Below are positions 1-8,054 of a DNA stretch of 64,000 nt, piece by piece; position 1 is the stretch's first letter, and each line of letters starts with the position of its first letter. Source of the DNA: Ancylomarina euxina (GTDB taxonomy: Bacteria > Bacteroidota > Bacteroidia > Bacteroidales > Marinifilaceae); assembly GCF_003863355.1 (NCBI RefSeq), contig NZ_QQWG01000004.1, forward strand, positions 124,001 to 188,000, in the 5' to 3' direction. The translations under genes and the position numbers were made by a program. The notes beneath the pieces were generated by a model. The model was not told where the DNA came from. It was given only the letters and a program-made list of their open reading frames with translations, and did no database searches.

Positions 1-214
1 TCCTTTTTTTAAAATTCTGACTAAAGGTCTTACTAAGTTGCGTGGGTGATTTAAAAGAATTATCCTTTCAAACCGCGCGGAAGCAAGCCGATTAAATTTG
101 CTTATATTTTTTAACAACCAATTGAATTGGCTTGCTGGTGTTTCTTAATTGCACTAAACTTTCAAACTGCACATTGCCGCCCATGAAATTTAGCTTTTGT
201 TAGGTGTAGTTTAC
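1..214. other. Non-coding window edge
   Basis: No gene is supported here. The stretch holds a motif with GGTCTTACTAA followed by GTGGGTGATTT that resembles pieces of the intergenic region near 37780-37830. It also holds the 3'-flank repeat at 128-164. The sequence runs off the window at base 1, so anything on its left is unknown. Confidence 0.5.
128..164. repeat. 3'-flank repeat, copy 1
   Basis: This 37-bp stretch beginning TGGCTTGCTGGTGTTT and ending CTAAACTTTCA recurs at 56871-56907 with about five mismatches. The sequence just before both copies (a T-run followed by AACA/ACAAA) is also similar, so the element may reach about 60 bp. Each copy lies about 50 bp downstream of the stop codon of a small minus-strand gene. 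Function is unknown; it could be a recombination site, a processed 3' end or a remnant of a small element. Confidence 0.6.
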
Positions 215-637
215 TTATTCAAATAAGTCTTCCTTATCCAAATTTTTAATTGATGATTTTCTTACGGAAAGATAATAAATCATATGTACAATTAGAAATA
301 CAGACCAAATTAATGCTGTGATATAAATTGTATTGATGTTTTCATATTTTGATTCAAAACCAAATACAAACCAAAATATAGATATAATGTTGTGAGCTAA
401 AAAAGTTGAAAGATGAAATCTAAATCCGATGTCATAAAATGGAAGATATTCATAATCTTTTCTACCAAAGAAACTTCCATTAATCCACATCAAAATGGCA
501 TAAACAACTGCGGATATAATTACGGCAATAATAATTTTATTAGTTATTGACGTACTCAATCCTAATCTGAATATTATTGTAAGTACCACTGTTACAAGAG
601 TGAATCTTAACAAATTGGGTGTTATTAGTGCTTTCAT
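215..637 (-). CDS. Small multi-pass membrane protein
   Basis: A 140-residue protein with about four hydrophobic segments (roughly residues 8-28, 33-53, 75-95 and 102-123) and a charged, Lys/Asp/Glu-rich cytosolic tail. No enzymatic motif is visible and I do not recognise the family. Its ATG lies 2 bp after the stop of the PadR-type regulator gene, so the two are almost certainly co-transcribed, regulator first. Small membrane proteins paired with PadR regulators are commonly the regulated target, sometimes a transporter subunit or stress protein; that role here is inference. Confidence that it is a real gene is high, function unknown. Confidence 0.8.
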   Translation of the reverse strand: MKALITPNLLRFTLVTVVLTIIFRLGLSTSITNKIIIAVIISAVVYAILMWINGSFFGRKDYEYLPFYDIGFRFHLSTFLAHNIISIFWFVFGFESKYENINTIYITALIWSVFLIVHMIYYLSVRKSSIKNLDKEDLFE

Positions 638-639
638 AA

Positions 640-1002
640 TTATTTGTTTAAAAGATTATTTATTTCATTAGAGAAGAACAGTTTGATATTCCTTTCGATA
701 AATTTTTCAAGTAATTCAGTTCCCATTTTGGTCAAGTAGTAATATTTTCTGTCAGGTCCTTTATTCCCTTTTCTATTTTCAAACGATACCACGTCAATAT
801 GTTCATATTTCCGTAAGTTTCTATAGAGGCTTTGTTCCTCACAATTGATTGTGCTTTGGGATTTAATTTCAATAAATTCCTTGATTTCGTCAACATATTT
901 TTGTCCATCCTTTAATGCAAGGAATATCCATAAAGTAAGTTGTCCTTTTTTGTATGTTTCCTCCCAAGAAGAGAGCAAATCTGGTAATATTTCTTTTGTC
1001 AT
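640..1002 (-). CDS. PadR-family transcriptional regulator
   Basis: A protein of about 120 residues with a winged-helix DNA-binding domain of the PadR type. The N-terminal part (LPDLLSSWEETYKKGQLTLW, then an LKDG stretch and YVDEIKEFIE) matches the first helices, and the segment EEQSLYRNLRKYEH followed by GPDRKYYYLTKMGTELL is the recognition helix plus beta-wing that characterise PadR. The family represses adjacent genes, often membrane proteins. The ATG at 1002 is preferred over an upstream TTG at 1008. The downstream membrane protein starts 2 bp after this stop and is the likely target. No ligand-binding domain follows the HTH, so this is the short PadR-s2 type. Confidence 0.82.
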   Translation of the reverse strand: MTKEILPDLLSSWEETYKKGQLTLWIFLALKDGQKYVDEIKEFIEIKSQSTINCEEQSLYRNLRKYEHIDVVSFENRKGNKGPDRKYYYLTKMGTELLEKFIERNIKLFFSNEINNLLNK

Positions 1003-1102
1003 AATCAAATAGTATTATTCAACTTGTATAATACAAAGATATAATTATTTCTTTAATATCAAAATTTTAGTAATATTTCAAAGTTTTTGGGAAATTACAC
1101 CT

Positions 1103-1136
1103 ACCGTATGTATAACATCAGTATTGATGTTATTTC
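1103..1136. repeat. Palindromic 3'-type element (Y)
   Basis: The core TAACATCA-ATAC-TGATGTTA is a perfect 8-bp stem, and the element resembles the sequence at 62974-63005 that overlaps the 3' end of the HD-hydrolase gene (shared AGAAATAACATCAATA when read on the minus strand). Here no gene ends at it, so it may be the leftover 3' end of a gene that has been lost. It lies between the PadR gene and the RAYT-associated repeats. It could also act as a terminator. Confidence 0.45.
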
Positions 1137-1155
1137 TTATGTATCTTCTGAAAAA

Positions 1156-1293
1156 GTGTTGTTATCCCTCCAGTATGGGGATAACAACACCTCTACCTTA
1201 AAGTCTCTAAAATTAAGAATTAATCACATTAAACAGTATCTACAATTCAAGTAAAACGCCAAGTCTATTTAAAATAGAAACACTCTTTATAAT
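1156..1293. repeat. Hairpin-headed repeat element, copy A
   Basis: The element starts with a perfect 13-bp hairpin (GTGTTGTTATCCC at 1156-1168 and its complement at 1178-1190) and continues as an AT-rich tail containing CTATTTAAAATAG. A second copy at 63790-63929 aligns over nearly its whole length, with an eroded hairpin, and the tail alone recurs at 2088-2153. No coding sequence is inside. It looks like a non-autonomous miniature element or a structured untranslated element. It lies just beyond the 3' side of the RAYT gene. Confidence 0.6.
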
Positions 1294-1369
1294 TGAGATG
1301 ACGGTATTGGTGGAGATGCAATGTATTGCAAAAACGGTTATTGCCCAATTGTTTTGTGTTGTTGTGGTG

Positions 1370-1397
1370 GTTGAGACAAGGCATGCTTTGTCTGCAC
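1370..1397. repeat. REP-like palindrome downstream of RAYT
   Basis: An imperfect 28-bp palindrome built on GAGACAAGGCATGC, about 20 bp beyond the stop codon of the RAYT gene. Its flanks also match those of the perfect palindrome at 1661-1688 (for example TCATTATTGG on the right), so about 70 bp was duplicated. REP-type palindromes next to RAYT genes are the known substrates of this transposase family. Confidence 0.72.
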
Positions 1398-1415
1398 AGG
1401 GTATTCATTATTGGG

Positions 1416-1994
1416 TTATTCGTGAAATTTATCGCCGGTCCATTTGGTAGGATTATTTTTAATATAATCGCTAATGTTACGGAACGATTGGTCCTTACGA
1501 ATAATATGATCGTGAAATCGGGATTGCCATTCAAAATTGGGATGGATTTTACGGGCGTTTTTTGTTAATACAGATTTATATGAACCAATTATTGATGATA
1601 AGGATCCTTTACCCTGATTTTGGAATCGTTTTTCCCCCAATGTTTCGCATTGTGGTTGTGGTAGAGACAAGGCATGCCTTGTCTCTACGGTGCAATCATT
1701 ATTGGATTGTTCATCATCTGGTTTGTTGATTATAATGATCCCATGTACATGGTTTGGCATAACCACAAATTCACCCAATTCTACAAATGGAAAATGTTCG
1801 GGTATTTCTAGCCAATATTTGTTTGCCATATCACCAATTTCAGATAATTGCATGACCTGATTTGTAATTTCACCAAAATAATGTTCTCTGTTTTGTGTGC
1901 AAATGGTCACAAAATAGGCCGCATTGCTAGTATAATCCCAATTCTGTAAACGCGTCGTTTTAATCCGATATTTATTTTGGAATTTTTCAGTCAT
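1416..1994 (-). CDS. REP-associated tyrosine transposase (RAYT)
   Basis: A 192-residue Y1 (HUH) transposase of the IS200-like/RAYT family. The HUH motif is visible in MPNHVHGIIII (about residues 78-88) and the catalytic tyrosine is in DYIKNNP near the C-terminus. RAYTs nick single-stranded REP hairpins and are usually single-copy, domesticated relatives of IS200/IS605. Two REP-like palindromes accompany it: one beyond its stop, and one inside the reading frame at 1661-1688, where it encodes VETRHALSL within a variable loop of the protein. The frame continues to the normal C-terminus, so the gene appears intact. Direct repeats (1228-1293 and 2088-2153) bracket it. Confidence 0.9.
   Translation of the reverse strand: MTEKFQNKYRIKTTRLQNWDYTSNAAYFVTICTQNREHYFGEITNQVMQLSEIGDMANKYWLEIPEHFPFVELGEFVVMPNHVHGIIIINKPDDEQSNNDCTVETRHALSLPQPQCETLGEKRFQNQGKGSLSSIIGSYKSVLTKNARKIHPNFEWQSRFHDHIIRKDQSFRNISDYIKNNPTKWTGDKFHE
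1661..1688. repeat. Perfect REP palindrome inside RAYT gene
   Basis: A perfect 28-bp palindrome with arms GTAGAGACAAGGCA and complement, lying in frame inside the RAYT coding sequence. It belongs to the GTAGAGAC...GTCTCTAC type of repeat known from Bacteroidota and cyanobacterial genomes. The length is not a multiple of three, but with flanking bases the frame is kept. It sits in the loop between the HUH motif and the GSLSSIIGSYKS helix. Confidence 0.85.
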
Positions 1995-2087
1995 ATTATT
2001 TATTCATTTCATACTCGTAGATATGACTAATTTAGACATCTCTACGACTATCTTATGATTGGATAATCTAAATTTACAGATAAAATG

Positions 2088-2153
2088 GATTAAATAATAT
2101 CTGCATACATGTAAAATGACAAGTCTATTTAAAATAGAATAGCTCTACATAAT
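2088..2153. repeat. Tail of the hairpin-headed repeat, copy B
   Basis: This segment shares AAGTCTATTTAAAATAGAA and flanking bases with copy A (1228-1293) and, less closely, with 63863-63929. The hairpin head is absent or unrecognisable. Copies A and B are direct repeats on either side of the RAYT gene, about 860 bp apart. Confidence 0.55.
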
Positions 2154-2334
2154 AAATATACAATCAGAATTTATGGGATAAGCTTCACTCCTCCCATTAG
2201 CTAGATCTGCTTAATAAACTCTTGGCACGACGACAAGACCGAGGAGCTTCTTCTCGAAGAAATATTAAGACTACTACACAATATATCAGTACGACTACAA
2301 GACCGAGGAAAAGCTCCTCAAAGAAATATCAGCC
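2154..2334. other. Decayed coding-like sequence before the heptad array
   Basis: Two diverged copies of a segment of about 60 bp are visible (about 2226-2289 and 2290-2351, each with GACAAGACCGAGGA or CTACAAGACCGAGGA followed by GAAATAT). In one frame the first reads EELLLEEILRLLHNIS and the second reads EEKLLKEISALLENIS, but the two are in different frames, as if a frameshift separated them. No ATG opens either frame. It looks like the remnant 5' part of a coiled-coil gene. Confidence 0.4.
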
Positions 2335-2571
2335 CTACTAGAAAATATATCAGGCCTACTAAAGGACTCAGCAGGCCTACTAGAAAATATATTAGACCTA
2401 CTAAAGGACTCATCAGGCCTACTAGAAAATATATCAGACCTACTAAAGGACTCAGCAGGCCTACTAGAAAATATATCAGGCCTACTAAAGGACTCAGCAG
2501 GCCTACTAGAAAATATATCAGACCTACTAAAGGACTCAGCAGGCCTACTAGAAAATATATCAGACCTACTA
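2335..2571 (+). repeat. 21/42-bp tandem array (heptad-coding)
   Basis: About eleven 21-bp half units alternate between CTACTAGAAAATATATCAGGC-like and CTACTAAAGGACTCAGCAGGC-like versions, giving a 42-bp period. On the plus strand one frame reads LLENISGLLKDSAG repeatedly, a leucine-rich heptad pattern suited to a coiled coil. That frame has an upstream stop at 2266 and no start codon, and it ends at a stop at 2595-2597. The minus-strand frame (GLIYFLVGLLSPLV) is open too but looks artefactual. It is a tandem array with no spacers, so it is not a CRISPR. Confidence 0.75.
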
Positions 2572-2597
2572 TTTCGTGTAGAAGTTTCGATTCAGTA

Positions 2598-3101
2598 AAA
2601 ACACCAAGATTATAATGACAAAAAACACGAAGCCACATTATCCTCTCAACATACGATGAGCAAAAGAATAGAGCAAGTCAAACACTCACAAGTTGCTTAA
2701 CCATATACTAAAACGGCAGATTTGACACTAAAGCACTAAAAAACGGAACCTAAAATATAAAAACCTTTTTTCATGCGGCTTACAGACGATTAAAAAAGAA
2801 CTGCAATCAGCACTTTTTGCAGATGAAAATATAAAATAATTAACATAAGGAAATAATATTTTTTCTAGTAAATTTTCACAATCTTCAATTTGAATTATTT
2901 TTATAAAATGAAAAAAAAAACACAGCCCCAAACACCCCATTTTACTGGTAAACTGATGATTACGATAAAGAAATATTAAAATAATTAGAAAATAAATATT
3001 TTATGTCTAATTTTAATATAAACGATACAACTCTCTACCTGAGAGTTATATAACTTCATTAATACCTATACGAATTTAATGTAAACTTAAAATCTAAAAA
3101 G
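2598..3101. other. AT-rich gap with a leader hairpin
   Basis: No supported gene. The only clear structure is a 7-bp hairpin at 3029-3047 (AACTCTC, loop TACCT, GAGAGTT) about 55 bp before the ATG of the downstream gene, where it could be an operator or an mRNA leader structure. A minus-strand frame at 2728-2940 is open but has unconvincing composition. Confidence 0.4.
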
Positions 3102-3731
3102 ATGTCTCAAACTACCGTATTAGTCGATTTCATTGCGAAAAAAGAGGAAGATTTTATCAGTAAAGTCCATAATTTTGAATCGAAAATTGATAACTATGTC
3201 CCAATCCTTGCTTTGGATGAGGCTAAAATCACAAGCCTAAAAGCGCACCTAAAGGCTTATGTTGATGCCTGTAATAGGAAAAATGCCTTGCATGCTGAGG
3301 CACGTGCTGCAACCCAAACATGCAACGAGTTACTTAATCCGTTAACAAAAGAGATTCGGGTCACTAAAAAAGATATCCAAATGAGTCCGAATTGCAGCCC
3401 AGCTGTGATTGTCGATTTAGGTATGGACAACACCAAACGCGTGATTGATGTGGATATAGATTTTCCTACTCTAAGCACAAAATCAGTTGCAGGTTTTCCT
3501 CAGGTAAAGTATACCAAAGGACCTTACAGTGGCATTCGGTTGACTTGTGTTATCAATAATGGGGAAAAAGAATATCAGGAAACAGTCACACAACACTACT
3601 ATAACGACACCTTTCCAAGAATAAACCCTCAAGTACCAGAAACCCGAGTATATACGGCCTATTTCATGAAAAAAGGTAAAATCGTTGGTCAACGCTCAAA
3701 GCCAGTCACTTTTATTCTTGAGCCAATTTAA
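3102..3731 (+). CDS. Helical plus beta-sandwich protein, unknown function
   Basis: A 209-residue protein that I do not recognise. Residues 1 to about 95 are predicted helical and charged, and include a segment like FESKIDNYVPILALDEAKI. Residues about 120-209 alternate hydrophobic and polar residues and end with RVYTAYFMKKGKIVGQRSKP, which looks like a fibronectin-III-like strand pattern. No signal peptide is visible. It stands alone, ends in a strong bidirectional terminator, and follows a decayed heptad array by 0.5 kb. The gene at 26182 has a comparable layout (helical N-terminus, beta-sandwich C-terminus, 21-bp repeat array upstream), although I see no clear sequence identity between them. 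Confidence 0.72.
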   Translation: MSQTTVLVDFIAKKEEDFISKVHNFESKIDNYVPILALDEAKITSLKAHLKAYVDACNRKNALHAEARAATQTCNELLNPLTKEIRVTKKDIQMSPNCSPAVIVDLGMDNTKRVIDVDIDFPTLSTKSVAGFPQVKYTKGPYSGIRLTCVINNGEKEYQETVTQHYYNDTFPRINPQVPETRVYTAYFMKKGKIVGQRSKPVTFILEPI

Positions 3732-3821
3732 AGGCAGACAAAAAAAAGAAAGCTCTCTTTTAAATTTTTCGAATAACTTCAGTACTGATGAGTCTTATTA
3801 AACTCATGCAGGAGATATAAA

Positions 3822-3859
3822 AAGGCGAGTTCAATAATAAATTAGACTCGCCTTTTTCT
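3822..3859. terminator. Bidirectional rho-independent terminator
   Basis: Arms AAGGCGAGT (3822-3830) and ACTCGCCTT (3846-3854) form a 9-bp stem followed by a T-run, with an A-run before it. It lies between the ends of the plus gene at 3731 and the minus gene at 3861 and can serve both. Confidence 0.85.
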
Positions 3860-3860
3860 T

Positions 3861-6056
3861 TTAATTACCTTCCAATTGAATTAAAAGCTGCTTTTCGTTC
3901 ATGTCTTTACAGCGATCAAAAAAGGAAACAACATTATTCCATTCTGATTTATCTAAGTGATTAGATTTTATTTCTTGTTGAAAACGCACTTTTGAATATC
4001 CTGCGGTCGTATCAACGATACAATTTATTTTAAAGTTTTTATCTTCAAAATGGCTTACCAAATTTTCTAATCCACTGACCTTATAGGTTTCGGGAACTCT
4101 AATTTTAATATCATGGGAGATCATATTTCCTCCTTCGAAATGAATATCCAAGCGTCTATCTTTCTCCAAATCTGCTTTATTAATTCCACGCTTTGAAAAT
4201 TTACCTATCGATAAAAACAGATTCTCACCTGCCGAAACAAGAGGCTCACCTGTCTCCCACTTAAGTCTAAATTTCAAATCTTCATTCTCAAACCACCGAC
4301 CTGAAGAAATAAGCTCAAACTCCAATACTTTAGGCTGATTTATCCCAAAGAAATATTCCAATTGTTTTTCCATTTTTTTCAATCTAAGCTTATCCCCTTC
4401 CTCCAATTGTATGGCTAATTTAGCCTGAAAATTTCGATAGGCATCTAAATCTTTCCTTTTGCCTTTATCCTCTATATACTTGCCATACTCTGCAGATTTA
4501 AATTCTCGATGATAAACCGCACGATTAAGAACGATTGAATCCCATTGCTGCTTAGCCAAGCCTGAAATATTAAATTCAGATACAAGTTCCAATTTTGAAT
4601 TCTCACAATCAAGCGAAAGTTCAGATTGAATATCAATATCCACTTTTCCACGCTTACCAAGTGGAATTTCAATTTCCTTTACATTGGGATTTTCTGCCAG
4701 TATTGGAACAGCATAAGCCTTAACCCCTTTAAAATAATCTGGAGTCAGGTTTGGAAACGAATTTAAATTCAAGTCTGTTATGAAAATTGCCTTGTCAGAA
4801 CCTTTTACATGCAAACCCACACGTAGCTCATCAATAAACAAGAGGTCAGATTCCTTACCCAGAAATTTAGGAACTATAAACAGGATATCATGTTCAATCT
4901 CATAATATCTAAGCAAACGACTCATTGCTCCTACCAATTTATTCATATTAAAGTTATACCATGAGCCACCATTTTGAGCTTCCATAAATAAAGGCTGTTG
5001 GCACCAGAATTCACGTAGAAAGAAATAGGCATCGTTCACAATAAGCTCAGGCTTTACCATGGCTTTTTTCCCATACTTGCCTTTGATATATTTTTTCAAT
5101 GACGAATAATAAACCCCATAACCAGGGTTTTGTATCGTTTTAGATAAACCTATCAAACCCTTCAAATTTACATCCGATTTTATTTTCTGAAGTTCTCCCC
5201 AAAAATCGGCATAAGGTGGAATCACCGTAAAAGCGGGTGCAGAATTGAAAGCTTGAAACTTAATACATGGCAGCTCTGCATAAGGATATGACCAGCCTTG
5301 AATCTCTAATTTATTTCTATTTTGATCGGTCATACGATAAGTAAAAACTCTTTTATTACCCCCCGTGCTGTCTTCAAGTAATTCTGGTGCTCCATTTACG
5401 GATTTACAGTTCAAATAACATCTTCGGGCAAGCTCAACAGTGAGTTCCTGATGGACTATCGGGTAATTATCGTTAATGAAATAACGAATGGCATCAAAAA
5501 CATAAAACGCATTCATCGAAAACTGGCTTTCAACACAATAATAGAAGTCTATGATATCTCCCTTTTCCAAATTAGGAATCGCTATTTTATTGTATCCGAC
5601 TTTTGACCTGCGATGCGAAACCTCTTCGCGCACCTCTTCCGAATTATCAATAAGTTCTTCTCTTCCATCGGGCTTAATCAATTTAATTCCATAGTAATAA
5701 GACTCGGAATTTGATGAGAAAATACTGTTATAGCCTCTATTTTCTGTTTCTCCAAAAGTGAATTGAGAATAAGCAGTAACTGCATTATCATCCAGAACTT
5801 TTATTCTCTTATGGGTATGATATTTCTCCTCTAAGACAGATATAATAGCTAGTTTTTTCACCCAATAATTAGTTTCCTTAGCTAGAATAACCGCTGACTC
5901 ATTGTCCCATTTGCTTGGTATTTCAGTCGCCTTCCATTTTTCTGTTGGATTGTCCCAAAATAATTTTCGCAACTGAATTTCTCTTAAAGAGTCCATTTGT
6001 CCAAAAGCTTGACAGCAGCTAACAAACAAGATGATAATTAATAAAATTTTACGCAT
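3861..6056 (-). CDS. DUF3857 protein with inactive transglutaminase fold
   Basis: A 731-residue exported protein with signal peptide MRKILLIIILFVSCCQAFGQ. It has the DUF3857 beta-rich N-terminal domain (about residues 50-240) and a transglutaminase-like middle region (about 290-420). In the place where its neighbour has GDCKGMANLLKAML, this protein has FNMNKLVGAMSRLL, so the catalytic cysteine is missing and it is probably not an enzyme. A C-terminal beta domain follows. It lies 6 bp downstream of the catalytically intact paralogue (6063-7973), so the two form an operon and may act as an active/inactive pair in the periplasm. DUF3857/transglutaminase pairs are common in Bacteroidota, but their substrates are unknown to me. 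Confidence 0.82.
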   Translation of the reverse strand: MRKILLIIILFVSCCQAFGQMDSLREIQLRKLFWDNPTEKWKATEIPSKWDNESAVILAKETNYWVKKLAIISVLEEKYHTHKRIKVLDDNAVTAYSQFTFGETENRGYNSIFSSNSESYYYGIKLIKPDGREELIDNSEEVREEVSHRRSKVGYNKIAIPNLEKGDIIDFYYCVESQFSMNAFYVFDAIRYFINDNYPIVHQELTVELARRCYLNCKSVNGAPELLEDSTGGNKRVFTYRMTDQNRNKLEIQGWSYPYAELPCIKFQAFNSAPAFTVIPPYADFWGELQKIKSDVNLKGLIGLSKTIQNPGYGVYYSSLKKYIKGKYGKKAMVKPELIVNDAYFFLREFWCQQPLFMEAQNGGSWYNFNMNKLVGAMSRLLRYYEIEHDILFIVPKFLGKESDLLFIDELRVGLHVKGSDKAIFITDLNLNSFPNLTPDYFKGVKAYAVPILAENPNVKEIEIPLGKRGKVDIDIQSELSLDCENSKLELVSEFNISGLAKQQWDSIVLNRAVYHREFKSAEYGKYIEDKGKRKDLDAYRNFQAKLAIQLEEGDKLRLKKMEKQLEYFFGINQPKVLEFELISSGRWFENEDLKFRLKWETGEPLVSAGENLFLSIGKFSKRGINKADLEKDRRLDIHFEGGNMISHDIKIRVPETYKVSGLENLVSHFEDKNFKINCIVDTTAGYSKVRFQQEIKSNHLDKSEWNNVVSFFDRCKDMNEKQLLIQLEGN

Positions 6057-6062
6057 TTCCTT

Positions 6063-7973
6063 TTACAATTTTGTTTCAAACACTATTTTCTGACTTCGGT
6101 ATTTTTTTTGTTGTTTCAATAAATCTAATAAATTCGACAGCTCCTTAGCTGTGAAAATTCGATTGGGAATCTGTAATTGGGAAAAATAGCTTACTCTCCC
6201 ATTACTACTATCAAAACCTGCTTTAAAAGAAACATCATTAAACTGAACCGTAATTGACTTTGGTAAGCTTTTCAGATTTAATTCCTCAGGTATTTCAAAA
6301 TCAACCTTCACATTCTCATTAATCGTTTGATTAAAACACAATTTATTACATTTAAGCGTATCGATATAAGGATTAAAATAGGGTGTTAAATCGGAGATGC
6401 CCAGATAGACTTCATCACCAATTTTTAACAAGGCATTCGATTTTAGAACCCTTGATTGCATCACAAAATTGGTGTCACGCTCAAATTCAATTGGCAATGG
6501 GTGTATTGAATCAATCTCGCACGACACCTTATTATTTAGTAAATTAATAATCGTCTTTTCTTGATCTTCTACTTTTTGCGTGGACATAAACTGGAAAAAC
6601 CTTCTTTGACTTTCGCCCACATACTCGAAACTCATTTCACCTTTAAGGCTTTTCTCTTTAAGCCCTAATTTCAAGTTATAATTTTTACGATTCGCCAGCA
6701 TACCATCTGCTTCGATTGTATCGATTATAAACGATTGACCATCTTCAATTAAAACCTCTTTGGATTGAATTCTTTCTCCACAATCTCCCAAGCGAACAAA
6801 TCTCTCGGTTGCATCCAAATAGATTTTATCCTCCTTGTCAATCAACGTGCAAATCATATGATTATCTACTGCAATTGATGATGTTGAATAGGTATAAGGT
6901 AAATCTCGTGTTCCCAACCAGCATAAGCGTGCATCAAATCCAGCGGTATTTAACATGGCTTTTAAAAGATTTGCCATCCCCTTACAATCGCCATATTTAT
7001 TTTTAAAAACCAAGTCAGCGCTCTGAGGTCTGAACCCATCTATCCCTTTCTCAAATGCAATATATCGGATATTATCCTGTACCCAATAAAATATAGAACG
7101 GACGCTATCTTGTTTACTCCTTTTATTTTTCAGAATTTCAGGAAGTACAGATGCAAAACTTTTAGAATTCAGATCACTATTCCCCAACATTTCTTTGTAC
7201 CATAAATAGAGGTCTTGTGTTGTTTTTAAAATAGGTTCCCATTGCGTTTCTTCCTGTTGGTATGCCTCAGCTGAAAAAAACAAATGAGGTACTTCATGCG
7301 GAGCCGAAGGTGAATAGTCACATTGAATTGGAGAAGAGATATGATCAAATTTATATCTAATGATGTGATTACCATTAACAGATATCGAATCTGACTTTTG
7401 AACTTTTACTTGTTCAAAGTTATAGCTGCCTATGTTTAATTTTAACCAATTTGGTTTTATAACATTAACACTTCTGTTTTTCACAAAAAACTGATTGTCA
7501 GGAATAATTTCTCGTGTAAAAAAGCGGATATCATCATAAACCGTCACAATCTTAAACTCAACATATTGATCATTTTCTGTTACATTCAGCGAAAAAAGAT
7601 AATATTGACCGTCTGTTTGAAAAATATCAGTGTCCTTCTGATCCCCAATAACAGGTTTTACACGTCGATTCCCTTTTGATGATACAATTTTGTACTTCTG
7701 AAGAGCTTTGTGTGAATTCGTAAAGTAGGTTCTGGTCAGCTGTCGACCGCACAAGGGAATTATCTTACACACATCGGTTTTAATCACCCTGGGCATCATC
7801 TGATTAGCCTGCTTTTCAAACTCAAAGGTGGTATTCCATTCACTTATTACAGCACTTTTATCGTCGTTCTCATTCAATATCTGATACCAGGATCTTATAT
7901 CATTCTGCGCTTTAAGCACACAAACGATACCCAACAAACCAACTGTCAAACAAATTTTCTTAATTATACTCAT
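6063..7973 (-). CDS. DUF3857 transglutaminase-like exported protein
   Basis: About 636 residues from the ATG at 7973, chosen because it places a signal peptide (MSIIKKICLTVGLLGIVCVL) at the N-terminus; an upstream in-frame start would add 11 charged residues. The DUF3857 domain is followed by a transglutaminase-like domain with an apparently complete triad: Cys330 in YGDCKG, His372 in DNHMIC and Asp387 in LDATERF. Such domains can be transamidases or cysteine proteases; the substrate here is unknown. It is the first gene of a two-gene operon with the inactive paralogue, starting upstream of it with a 6-bp gap. Confidence 0.86.
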   Translation of the reverse strand: MSIIKKICLTVGLLGIVCVLKAQNDIRSWYQILNENDDKSAVISEWNTTFEFEKQANQMMPRVIKTDVCKIIPLCGRQLTRTYFTNSHKALQKYKIVSSKGNRRVKPVIGDQKDTDIFQTDGQYYLFSLNVTENDQYVEFKIVTVYDDIRFFTREIIPDNQFFVKNRSVNVIKPNWLKLNIGSYNFEQVKVQKSDSISVNGNHIIRYKFDHISSPIQCDYSPSAPHEVPHLFFSAEAYQQEETQWEPILKTTQDLYLWYKEMLGNSDLNSKSFASVLPEILKNKRSKQDSVRSIFYWVQDNIRYIAFEKGIDGFRPQSADLVFKNKYGDCKGMANLLKAMLNTAGFDARLCWLGTRDLPYTYSTSSIAVDNHMICTLIDKEDKIYLDATERFVRLGDCGERIQSKEVLIEDGQSFIIDTIEADGMLANRKNYNLKLGLKEKSLKGEMSFEYVGESQRRFFQFMSTQKVEDQEKTIINLLNNKVSCEIDSIHPLPIEFERDTNFVMQSRVLKSNALLKIGDEVYLGISDLTPYFNPYIDTLKCNKLCFNQTINENVKVDFEIPEELNLKSLPKSITVQFNDVSFKAGFDSSNGRVSYFSQLQIPNRIFTAKELSNLLDLLKQQKKYRSQKIVFETKL

Positions 7974-8054
7974 TTTATCAATTTTCTCATTTATATCAAG
8001 TATCAAGGACTGATATTCAAATAAGGTTTTAAAATACGTGATTCTGGCAGTAGC

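Noticed and set aside
2318-2638. Minus-strand frame reading GLIYFLVGLLSPLV repeats
   Set aside because: Hydrophobic shadow of a tandem DNA repeat; the plus-strand frame has the protein-like heptad, and the minus frame has no start region or signal of its own.
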